Shown in pieces: positions 24,601-35,202 of a DNA stretch of 64,000 bases. Source of the DNA: Acanthochlamys bracteata. Lineage: Eukaryota; Streptophyta; Magnoliopsida; Pandanales; Velloziaceae. Location of the stretch: positions 5,285,270-5,349,269 of the forward strand of contig CM034136.1 of NCBI GenBank assembly GCA_019914995.1, written 5' to 3'. How positions within the stretch are numbered: position 1 is the first letter of the stretch; each line of letters opens with the position of its first letter. The translations under genes and the position numbers were made by a program. A model generated the notes under the pieces. It made no database searches. It saw only the letters and a list, made by a program, of their open reading frames with translations, and was not told the origin of the DNA.

Positions 24601-25468
24601 TTGCTGTTGTGCCCGCCAAATGCAGAGGTGGTTATGCATCAGTCCAAAATTGTGCAGGTGGGATGCCTTTTTATATCGCTTAGTTTGTGACACTATTTTT
24701 ACTTGGAACAGGGAAACTCCAACTTGTGTCAGCTCTTGGCTTTCCTCCAAAATTTTGAACTCATTATATCTGCTGCTGGCAGTTGCAAAGCTTATGGTGA
24801 CATTAAACCCACAAAAAGTACTGCAAAGTTTGACTGCGTCTGTCGTTGGGGGGCTGCATGTTGGTCGGATGTTTATGAGCTTCCTAGTTTTACCTCATTA
24901 AAGCATGGCCTTTGAAGCCTTTTAGAATGTGATATGGTTAGCAAGAGAAATCCAATTCTGGTCATACTTATGTAAAAGGCCTGCTGTTATGCTTGAACTT
25001 ATCGTTTTCTTGTAACACAAAGGACGTGATGTTCTATCAGGAATGAGGCTACTGTGACAGCTTTGGTGGTAAGAGATAATGGAACTATCTGCTAATATTT
25101 ATTCATGAAGCTGCTATGATGAATAGATAATGGAATGTAGGAACTTTTCCCTCAACTGCATGATGTTTGAAATTTTGTATATCTTATATTGTGAAATTTT
25201 AAATGCATATCAAATAACGAGATTCATGTTGATGTTCCAGTATCAAGCAATGATCTTTTCATCATATTTTGAGATTTGGTTTAGCTGTTTCTCTGCGGCC
25301 TTCTCTAGTATCATGGTTGTCCACTGTTTTGTTGAAGTATATCTGCTTCGTGGTGAATATCGTATTGCTGTCGTGGCGTATCAGCGTATGCGTTGAACTT
25401 CGAACTGAATATCTAACGAATATCGTATTGCCAAATATTAACAAGTAGCTTTGCATTAGGATCTGTAA
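21611..25468. other. 3.9 kb without a gene downstream of UBA2
   Basis: T-rich and intron-like on the plus strand, with several possible acceptors (for example tcttgcag ending near 23600 and tgatgcag near 24102). No ORF is convincing on either strand. UBA2-type genes can have long, spliced 3' UTRs, so part of this may be UBA2 transcript; that is inference. I recognise nothing else in it. Confidence 0.4.
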
Positions 25469-25541
25469 GGGGATGTAGCTCAAATGGTAGAGCGCTCGCT
25501 TTGCATGCAAGAGGTACAGGGTTCGATACCCTGCATCTCCA
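25469..25541 (+). tRNA. trnA-UGC: tRNA-Ala (anticodon UGC)
   Basis: 73 nt, intronless. The acceptor stem GGGGATG pairs with CATCTCC and includes the G3:U70 wobble that marks alanine tRNAs. The anticodon stem is CTCGC/GCAAG around the loop TTTGCAT, giving anticodon TGC at 25502-25504. The T arm is CAGGG-TTCGATA-CCCTG, and GGTTCGATACC fits a B box. A TTTT follows at 25542-25545 as pol III terminator. The anticodon stem has a C·A mismatch (25497/25509) where the usual plant sequence has C-G; this could weaken it slightly but the rest is well formed. Confidence 0.93.
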
Positions 25542-26751
25542 TTTTAAATATTTTTGTTTAACAAATGTTTGTTTATATAATGTTATCCTGATGATATCGT
25601 ATTTGCTGCTTGCTCTCCAAATCATCTTCTTTAGAACCTGAAAAATCTTCCAAGCTTAGCTAGCTTGACTGATAAGTTACATGTACAAAGATGTACAAAA
25701 ATTTTTTACTTGCTTTTCTTGTAGTGCCTCACTCAAATAAGTTCCATGTACCGACTGATACAAACCACTTTTGATTTGGCAACCAAAACTAATCATATCA
25801 CTAATTTCCAAAGTAGTTTTCTTTTTCCTTACTTTTTACTCCTGGTCCTTAAGGCAAGTTAGCTTTGCCTAAAAAGCATGCATGCAAATTTAGAACATAA
25901 TTGACATATTTTTTCTTCCCAAACCTCTTTTTAGTTTATATTTTAGGTTAAATGTTCATCTAAAATTCCAATTCGCACTAAAGTTTTAATTCATAAGTGT
26001 AAGATGTGCTGAGCTTATAAGAATGTGGAAGAAATATCAGACAGATTTGGGAGAACGGAGAAGTAAGAGAGGGGTTCAAATATGAATCAATCCAGCTTTT
26101 AAAAAAAAATGTGAAGAGAGAGACAAAGGGTGAGAGATTTCTTAGCATTAATCAGGTCTGAGTGCATGGCTGTAGCAGAGAGGGCAGTCATTGCCATTGG
26201 TAGAATATATGGTTTAGCAATTGAAAGCCAAGTGTTCTTAATCTGCACTTAACTAACCCACCTACACCACTTGGCAACTTTTTTTTTTTTAACCTAACTT
26301 TAGTTATGATTTATTTACCGACGTTCTAATTTATTTTTTTTCAAAATTTTTTAATATTTTAAATTCATTTTAAAATTATAATAAATATAAATTTTAAACT
26401 AAAACTTTTTTAAAATTTTATTTTTAAATTTAAAACTTATTTTATTTTCAAACTCATTTATAATATAAAACAAACACAAAAATTTATTTTTTATTAAACT
26501 CATTTTATTATAAATTATTTTTAAAATAAATTTAATACTATAGTAAACACGCTCTTAATATCCCACACTAGTAAGTAAACAACAAACCTCCCCCTCCATT
26601 GGTAAACCAAACAAGCTTTCTTAGGCCACCCACAACAAGGAAAAAAAGAACAGAAATAAAACAAAAGACTTAAACATCAGTCCCTTCTTCCAACATTCCC
26701 AAAAACCTCTTTGTTTCCCCTTCTCTGTAATCTAACCAAAGAGAGATAGAG
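25542..26751. other. Intergenic, tRNA-Ala to AP2 gene
   Basis: No ORF. Ordinary AT-rich spacer to 26.28 kb, then an extremely AT-rich block to about 26.55 kb resembling the MITE-like blocks elsewhere, though without matching ends. The last 200 bases, ending in GAGAGATAGAG before the ATG, are the probable promoter and leader of the AP2 gene. Confidence 0.55.
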
Positions 26752-29324
26752 ATGAAGAGTTCACCACTATCTTCTCCTACTGCTACTACTTCAACAACTA
26801 CTGCCTTACAATCACCTTCCTCTTCATCTTCAAACTCTTCGACTACTGCTCCACCGCCGCCGCCATCCAATAATGTGCTAAACTTTCTCAAACCTATACG
26901 AAGTCAGCGTACGAAGAGAACTTGCCGCCGCAGTAAAGGCGATGATGACTCAAATCGCGGACCTAATTTTCCTGCTGCTGACGGCATTGCAAAGAGGAGT
27001 TCCATTTACAGAGGTGTTACCAGGTACGTACGTGCTTTGGAAAAGTTTGCCTTTTTTTTTTTTCAGTTTTGTGTCGTTTGGTTGTAGAAGCAACAACTCT
27101 CTACCAACATTAGCTTTTCAAGTTTGGTGCTGCATGTGTTACAGGCATCGTTGGACTGGTCGATATGAAGCACATCTATGGGATAAAAGTAGCTGGAACT
27201 CTGGTCAGAACAAGAAGGGAAAGCAAGGTAAGTGAAAGAGAGAGGAAGAAATTAACCAAAAACAATTACTTAAAACAACATTCACTCTCTTGATCGATAG
27301 CTGACATGGTTGTGTTTTGTTTACTGTTCTATTAATTAATTTTTCAATGGTGATCTGGTGGGGGTGGTGCTGTTGATGCTTCTGCCAACTAATAGTATAT
27401 TTGGGTAAGCAAAATTAACCAATTCTTTCTGAAATCATCAAAGATTATTCTCTGCGTTTCTCAAGTACTCCCATTTCTTAATTCTGTGTAGTCATGTGCT
27501 TTTCTCTTCAATCCCAATGCTCCCTTTTGTGTTTCTACCAACTTTTTCTTTTTTTGTCTACCAACTAATTAATTACAATGACTAATATATGAAAGCATAA
27601 GTTTTTAGATAAATTATGATTTTGCATGGATGGATTCGCCATGTGTTATATGTAGGAGCTTATGATGATGAAGAAGCTGCAGCGCATACTTACGATCTTG
27701 CTGCTCTCAAGTACTGGGGTCCTGATACTATTCTCAACTTCCCTGTAAGTCAAATTACATCATGAGTTTCTAAAACTTATATTATTTGTTAATCAATTGC
27801 ATGTAATTCAAAGTTTGATTGTGTTTCTGGGAAAAATTAATGAAGGCGACAACATATATAAGAGAGTACGAAGAAATGCAGCGAATGTCAAGGGAGGAGT
27901 ACTTAGCATGTCTGCGCCGCAGGAGCAGTGGCTTCTCCAGAGGCGTCTCCAAGTACCGTGGGGTAGCCAGGTAGAAACATAATATCCATTTTTCAATTTT
28001 TTTTCTTCACAAAATTTCTTACCAACTTTGGTAAAGTTTAATGAAAATTAACTTCTTTCATATGTTTTTTAATCAGGCATCATCACAACGGCCGGTGGGA
28101 AGCTAGAATTGGCCGAGTTTTCGGTAACAAGTATCTCTATTTGGGAACATTCAGTAAGTTCAATTTCAATCTTTTGTCCTTAAACTTGATTATCAATGAA
28201 CATATAAAGAAATTATTAGATTCTTAATTAACAACTCTATACATTAATTGAGTTATTAATTGCTTTTGTTTAACTGCGCCGAAAACGTTTAAACTTTGTT
28301 TCCGTTCGCTGGCGACGGAGAGGAAGATACCCGGTGGTGGGACCCACATTATTATCTGACACGTGTAGGATGAGATCTTCAGAAACTTTATTTTCTTTCG
28401 AGTGGGACCCACAATTATAGAGCAGTGAGAGGGCAAGCCACGCTCTATGCGTGCTATCGCACCTGAGAGGCTGAGACGACTACAGAGTCACGTGCTACTC
28501 ACACATTGGACCCACCTTTTTTGTTTTTTTTTTCATTTAAAAAAAAGAATTTACGCTCTTTGTTATTTGCTGTTTGCAATCTGTAAATGCGCAAATAACT
28601 GCACTGCATTATATTTGCACGACTTCTATGTAGTAATAAAACTGTTAATTAATACTTTAATTAAATTTCTCTCAAACAGATACTGAATGCCAAATTTCAT
28701 AAGGTTTTGAGTTTTAAACTCATGAATCTAGATGCTGATTTTTATTGTTTGACAAAATTTCGTACTGCAGACACTCAGGAGGAAGCAGCAATAGCTTATG
28801 ACATAGCAGCGATAGAATACAGAGGAAAAAACGCTGTGACGAACTTCGACATCAGCCGTTACTTGCGTCCTGATCACGCCGAACCTCTTCCATCGTCAAC
28901 AGTCGTCCGGCGACAGATGCAATGTATGTTATCTCACCAGCTTTTTGTCCCTGACAAGAATGCAGACCTGCCGCATTCACTACCTGCAGAGCAGCAGCTG
29001 CAGCAAGAACAGGAGGAGCAACAGTCTCCACGTTTATACAGAAAGCTTCTAGAAGCACCAAACCCTGTTGATCATTCGGAGATTCCTGACTCAGGTATCG
29101 GCGACATGGCGTGGAGCGTGTGCATGGATCCTAACTTAGATTTTGAACCTTACCCTGACGAACATCAACAGCTGTTGCTTGATCGTCCGTGTGATATTCT
29201 CCTGGACTTGTTCGGAGATGAAGAGTTTGATGATGACATCGAGTGCCTCTTCGACGGTTCTGATGATCTCATCGACACCGGCGAAGTTAAGGAGGAATGC
29301 TCTACTGCTGCAGCTAGTTGTTGA
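26752..29324 (+). CDS. Two-AP2-domain transcription factor, WRINKLED (WRI1/3/4) type
   Basis: 402-residue nuclear transcription factor. WRI proteins bind AW-boxes and switch on glycolytic and fatty-acid synthesis genes in seeds or for cutin and wax (family knowledge). Exons: 26752-27023, 27145-27227, 27396-27404, 27656-27744, 27846-27970, 28077-28153 and 28771-29324; the total of 1209 nt is in frame. The third is a 9-nt microexon giving Tyr-Leu in KGKQ-VYLG, as in WRI genes. A Ser/Thr/Pro-rich N-terminus with a basic [11 protein letters not shown] stretch precedes AP2-R1 (about 85-150, [20 protein letters not shown]). The linker [17 protein letters not shown] leads to AP2-R2 (about 187-245, [18 protein letters not shown]). 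The C-terminus is acidic ([18 protein letters not shown]), a likely activation region. FDISRYLRP after R2 looks more like WRI3/WRI4 than WRI1. Confidence 0.9.
27396..27404 (+). other. 9-nt microexon of the AP2 gene
   Basis: TATATTTGG flanked by ctaatag and gtaagc. Joined to AAGCAAG before and GAGCTTATG after, it reads Lys-Gln-Val-Tyr-Leu-Gly-Ala-Tyr, exactly the conserved AP2-R1 sequence. Without it the domain loses three residues but stays in frame. Confidence 0.92.
28337..28515. promoter_or_regulatory. Intronic cluster of TCP-type palindromes and G-boxes
   Basis: Inside intron 6 of the AP2 gene: GTGGGACCCAC at 28337-28347 and again at 28402-28412 (both perfect palindromes around A/T), a half site GGACCCAC at 28508-28515, and CACGTG at 28360-28365 and 28489-28494. 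GTGGGNCCCAC is the TCP-factor consensus and CACGTG is the bZIP/bHLH G-box. The density in under 180 bp suggests an intronic enhancer, by inference. Confidence 0.55.
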
Positions 29325-31823
29325 AGATGGAATCAAGAATAACGTGCTATTTCGGATTAAAACAAGTTTGCTTCGGTTACATAAATGAAAAACTTTGGTT
29401 TTATTATTTTAATGGTAGAAGAAAAGAAGAACAAAGACTGTAAATTCAAGACTGAGGCGTTGAAAGATGGTAGCGTTTGTTTAGACTTTGAAGTTGGTAG
29501 TGGTATATGGTTTGGAATCAGGGTCTTGTCTATCGAATTAAAATATGTTAAAGAGAAACCAAATCTTTTACGATATGTTTGTAGGTAGACATTTTCCAAA
29601 TAGTGGTTAGACTAAAGTCAAATGGAAACAAATACAGAAATATTATTTTCTCTACCTCTCGACAATGGCCAATTTATTTATGAACACAATTTTTTGTATT
29701 AATGCCCTTTTAACTTCATGTTTTTATATCATAAAACAATCTTACTTCTAAGCTTTCATGGAGTGTTGTTTAAGAGTGCTTATAAATTATAATGTCTTTT
29801 AAATATTTTTGTATTATTTTATAATTTATTTTTTAATAAGTTGTTTTATGAAAATTTACTCCCAAGACATAAACAAGTCTTGTGTTGCTCGGGTCAGGCC
29901 CTTCCCCATGAGGACAAATAAAAATATTCCGCGAAAAAGCCACCAGAAAGATTCTAATGATTAGGTAGCTGGCATATTTATGGAAGGTAATTATGGAGAT
30001 GGAACATTATGTATGGTTTTATCTAGTTTGGTTAGATACAGTAAGAACCTAATAGGAACAACAAGGACAACCCCGAAAACCACAAAAAATAATACAAATT
30101 CTCTAGTTTAGGTTCAACATCCGAATCTAATACGAATATCCTAAGTAACATACATATACACAATGTAGTACAAAATAAATTTTGATTCCTAATGCAACTA
30201 GATAGTCGTCAGAATTAATATATGATCTTTTTACATGATAGGAAGCAGGGATTGTAAAGTGAATTTCCTTTTATAATCTTTAATTAATGGAAAGTTTGAG
30301 ATTATTTCTATAACATTTATTACGTACTGGTGAGAAAAATACATGATAATTATTTGTTATATAACATACTAACTTAGATCTAGTGACGGAGATCCTCTCC
30401 AGATTGCCAGTGGGATGGTTCAAGAAAGGATGCTTAATAGATTTTTCTCAGATGCTAACATTGACGTTGTAGATAATCCGTTGCACATCTGGAGCACTGA
30501 TGGCGGGTCGGTGTTATGTGATGCATCCCTCAAAATGTTTAAGAGTACATTAGCACTTTCTACGTTTGCAATCCAACAACAATGGGATTAAGAAGATTGC
30601 AAACCCACGGTTAGGATAACTAACGTTCCATTTTAGCCATAATTATGGTACTTGAGTAGTCACGATTGCCGCATTACCGTGCAGTTAGTAGGAGTTACCA
30701 GAACTAGTTCGGAATCTCTGGACATTCAGAATTTCAGATAGAGGTTTACTCTTCTGCAAGAGGGAGCGCAACAAGATTTCAAGCCCTTGTTGTAACTACG
30801 AGCAAATTCAAGACATCACCTTGCCGTTGAAGCACCGAAGTCGAAGAGTTACCGTGCAGTCTGCATCGTTTTTAATCATGATCTTCATATAGAATTATAT
30901 TCTTTCTTCTGAGACGGATTCATGAGTGATGAACCTGTAACGCCAACGGAGGTTCCATCTGGCGTTTTCTGCAATTGGTCCTATTAACTGGCTAAACGAG
31001 AATGACGACCTGCTAATCTCGTTTCGACCATGATAGCAGTTCTGTACGAACAGTGTCACTGCCAAGGATAGTGACAGTATCGGACGCCATTTTGGTCTGT
31101 GCTGGGGACTATGGAGCACACCTGAACATGATTATCAAGAGTTAAGGTCATTACAGGATAAAAGTTTATTATCTTGTAGCTCAATGAAGATTACTCTCGG
31201 TTGTCAACCATCCAACGCGTGGAGATGAATTCTCTGGAAGTAGCTTCTTCATGTAGTCACAATCTAGCAAAGGTTCAAGAGCTGCCTGTTGGCTTCATTC
31301 TAGGTGAATGTTCAGATGGCAAAGGAGACTTGTTGACTTTGAAAAACCAAAGGAAGATCTCATCTTACAATCTGATGGCAAATTAACCTCAGAGGTCAAG
31401 ACGAAACTGTCTGGTTCTTAATGAACAAAGCAATCCCTCTTAGTTGCTATACCCTCTCTCTGATGCCTCCTTTCTGTGTGAAAACCATTAGGTTCTGAAT
31501 TTTCATAGAAATGAATCCAATTCCTTTCTTGTGAAAAATTCCATGCTATAGGTTGATGCATATCAAAAGTCCGTAAACCATAAATCGCGGATGCACCGAA
31601 TGAACTACCATAGTGAAGCGGTGAAGCAGAGTCAGGCTAGAAACTGCTACATGTCTCAAAATGGCAACACTCGAGTTTCCAATATTTACATAAAAAGGGC
31701 ATCCGAACAAATTACAATGCTCAATAACAAAATTATACCACCTATCCAGATAGAAAGTAAAGAACTTCATATTTAAGTTTACTACTAGATCTAAGTAATC
31801 TCACAAAACTAGAAGAGGTGTAG
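29325..31823. other. Intergenic, AP2 gene to TMEM230
   Basis: No gene recognised. Contains a plus-strand stretch open for about 68 codons (30383-30589, beginning DGDPLQIASGMVQERMLNRF) followed by stops in all frames. It looks like decayed coding DNA of unknown family. The DNA from about 31.5 to 31.82 kb is likely TMEM230 3' UTR on the minus strand. Confidence 0.45.
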
Positions 31824-33435
31824 TCAATAATCAGGTATAGAAGTAAATCTGTACCCAGGGGCACCTCTCCAGGAGTAATATGCAACCCTGGTTTCATAGA
31901 AACCTGCAGAAAAGAAGTTCAAATCAGTGTCGATTGTATGATTTCCTCAAGCTGCACTAGTTACTTCCATGATGACATTTCACCATCATTAAGGAAGTCG
32001 TACATAGTTCAAATATCTACTTATAGAAAAGATCCAGCAAATATCAGATTGCCAATCAGCATTTCAGTAAATATCAACAAATATAACTAAGAGAGTTAGA
32101 ACTTCAAATCACCTAACATGAGAGTAATTTTCAAAGAATTGAAAAAGGGGACAAAAGAAAAGTTTCTTGAAACATATCCAAAACCGTATTGATATAGTGT
32201 TTCGAAAGATCAGCACGTTAACAAAAGCTATATAGCAAAAGGTATTTCTTACTTCAAATTCACAGAATCAGCTCAAAATACACGGAATCATCAAATTGCA
32301 CATTGAAGTTTAAGAATATTATCCTCCAATTATATTTCCAAAGAGATTTGATCAACTACAAAAATAGAGCTTTAATGTCTATGCCAACAGATGTCCAGTT
32401 CAAAATACAATAAGTTCACCTTCTTCTAGTTACTAATTGTCGTATTTAATACTTCATAACATTAATACATACTAGCCAAAAACAGTTATTGTTGATTCAT
32501 GTGGAGCTTCAGGTAACATAAGGGACCGTTACAGTTCACCCAGTTCATGGTCACATAGCCTCATCCTGATATAGACCAGACAAATATGTCCACTTATAAG
32601 TCAACATACCCAAACTGTGCTCCATTCAGCATAGGTTCTCCCTACTAATCTGATTATTATATCATTCCTATATGCTCCTCCCTTAGAAACACCCCAAGAT
32701 TGCGATCCAGGTGCTCTTGTGAAACTTGGTCTCCACTTGTCAAAATCAAATATTCTAAATAACACTTCCACAGATGTAACTCATTCATATGGAAATTTAT
32801 ATGACATTCCCAATCATGACGAGCTTGTCATACTTCACAATGCAAGTTATTACACAGTACCTCAAGTTATTCTTAAAAGATCATTACCATGTGTCGATTT
32901 ACATTTGTCTATCATTAGCATCAATATCACATAAATTTCAGTAAAGAACACTAGTTAACTTAGTATGGGCAAAAAAGAACAAACTATTGATTATACAGAG
33001 CAATCCAATCGGGGTCCATCTACCACTTCAGAAACTATATATAGCAGCACCTAATATGATATAACTCAAATGAAATTAACAGATCAAAGTTATCTCAAAA
33101 AGACAAACTTCGTCCATGGAATGAAGAAACGAACCTGGAAGAAATGCAAGGACGCCGAGAAGCAAGAAGCCGTAAGCCTGAGAGGATTCCCCGGGCATGT
33201 GCCCAGTGAACACGAAGAAGGCGAGCAAGAGAAGCAACGAACCAAGCGATAGCAGGAACAAAGCCAACGCGATCGACTTCCAAGGAACTCGATCCAACGA
33301 TTTCGGGTTGTAAGCGAACCGTGGATCATCCAGCTCTCTTCTTCTTCTCCCTTCGCAGAAGCCGCTGCTGTCGTAATCATCGTCTTCGTCTTGCGGAAGT
33401 CGCGCGTACCTAACGTTCCTCCGCGCCGTCGTCAT
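31824..33435 (-). CDS. TMEM230: TMEM230-family membrane protein
   Basis: Small two-pass membrane protein of 126 residues. The family acts in endosomal, secretory and synaptic-vesicle trafficking in animals; the plant role is little known. Exon 1 is 33435-33135 and exon 2 is 31903-31824, joined across a 1.23-kb GT-AG intron as LAFLPG|FYETRVAYYSWRG. The N-terminus is charged (RYARLPQDEDDDYD), with DDPRFAYNPKSLDRVPW before TM1 (about 53-76). A short loop GHMPGESSQ leads to TM2 (about 86-101), and the conserved tail YETRVAYYSWRGAPGYRF ends SIPDY. The FYETRVAY-W-GAPGY signature is diagnostic. The start is the first ATG of the open frame. Confidence 0.93.
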
Positions 33436-35202
33436 CGATATGATCTGATCAATGCCGGAGTTGGTTGTATTTGTTGTTGTATTAATTTAGAAGGTCAGGA
33501 TTGGTATAACGGATAAAAGAGGGATTTCGAATTGGTGAAAGTATCCGTGTTTTTGTTTTTTGGTTTTTTTTCTACAGGTCCTTCCGGAGTTTAAAGCCTG
33601 CGAGAAATGGACTAAACTATCGAATCAAGGGATTAGTGGGCTTTTTACTTTTGTGATATGGCCACGAAAGCAATTCATTCCATAACAAAAGTAGCACCAG
33701 ATTTCACAAAAGATCACTCCAATAATAGTAAGTTTGTATAGCTATTTTCTAAAACTATAAATTTCAGGAAAATCTTAATCAGAGGAGTAAGATGTTATGC
33801 TCAGTTTAAAAAGTTTTAAAATAAAATTTTATTTTAAGTATTTTCAAACAATCTAATAGATGTTATGCTCAATAAAACACATGAAGAAACATGAGATCTC
33901 AGACATGAGGAACAAAGCTAAGATTACCATCTCCTTCATTCTAGAACTGTTGCTTAGGTGGTTTGTAAGGGCCACAATTCGTGACGTTCACATCAAATTG
34001 TGATAATTTTTGTATGATAAGAATTCAAACGGAGTTTCTTGAGGGACCAGAACTCGATGTTGATTGTTTAACAAATGCTCTACTAATTCGACAATCGCTA
34101 TTCGGTAAAAATAGAGTTAAATAAAAAAAATTTTTAAATAATAATTAAATATATTAAATAAAATCTGAAAGGAATTTAATCTAATTAGAATTAGTGCTTA
34201 CTTGATATTACCTATAAATTCTTTTTTATTTTAATTTTTTAATAAATGTTTTAAACATTTCATAATTTTTTAAATTTTAAAAAATATAAACAAACTTACG
34301 TAATAAAATTTAATTATTATTTGTTTTAAAATTTATAAAAATATCTTTTTATCAAATAATTATTTTTTAAAAATATTTTTAATATTATCTTAATTTAAAA
34401 ATAAAGTACAAAATAAATTATGTAAAATATTAAAATTAAATTTATTAAAAAATTTATTTGTGATCGAAATATGGATTGCTAGAAGGTAAACATTATCGGC
34501 AAGAATTTCTAAAAAAGATATAGCTTGTAACCACTAAAATAATTTCCTGAATGCAGCCTAGGGCGTGTTTCAATCGCCTATAACTCTACTTTTTTTCGTC
34601 CAATTTTAAGTTTCGAACAGTTCATATGTTTCAATTATACAAAAAATTCAAAATTTTACTTTCATATGCAGAATTTCAGTTTCAACTTTTTTATTTACAT
34701 ATTTTTCAAAATAATTATATTTTTAATTTTCAACACACTTTTAAAATCTATTAAAACACAAATACTGAACTCTATTTTCACTTTATTTTTAAAAAAATTT
34801 TACTTTTTATTTTTTATTTTTTAAAAATTTAATTACGAATATTTGAAATACGGCATTTGAAACACGCCATTACTACTCGCTCAGGAAACAATTATTAGTT
34901 CAAGTTTCTTATAGAAGACTAGAACAAATAAGCTACGGTGATAAGTCCTGTATCACTACTATAACAGACCAAAACATTAACGCCACGTCTTAGCGATCGC
35001 CAATTTGCATGGATTTCAAGCGCTAATCAATCGTCAACCAACCAATCCAAAAATCAAATATAACATTTATTTCCCGATCAACGGCGTCAACGCCTATTTG
35101 ACATTCGAGTTTCTCCTTAACTACCATCTTTAATTTATCGGTACTTGCCACGTTGGTTTGTTTATATTTTGGTTGCGCAAAAGCCAAGTACAAGAAGAAA
35201 AA
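33436..35202. other. Divergent intergenic region, TMEM230 to MATE
   Basis: Shared promoter space of two divergently transcribed genes. It holds AT-rich blocks at about 33745-33850 and 34085-34465 and the MITE at 34562-34868. I see no coding sequence. Confidence 0.55.
34562..34868. mobile_element. MITE with 17-bp terminal inverted repeats
   Basis: 307 bp. The left end GGCGTGTTTCAATCGCC and the inward-read right end GGCGTGTTTCAAATGCC match at 15 of 17 bases. The interior is AT-rich and non-coding. The first ten bases are the same GGCGTGTTT-type end seen on the 4.1-kb element. No target-site duplication is visible. Confidence 0.68.

Noticed and set aside
26280-26555. AT-rich block upstream of the AP2 gene as a defined MITE
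   Set aside because: Composition fits, but I could not find matching inverted ends.
33070-33380. Other frames open across TMEM230 exon 1
   Set aside because: Only one frame carries the TMEM230 signature and splices correctly to the YETRVAYYSWRG exon.
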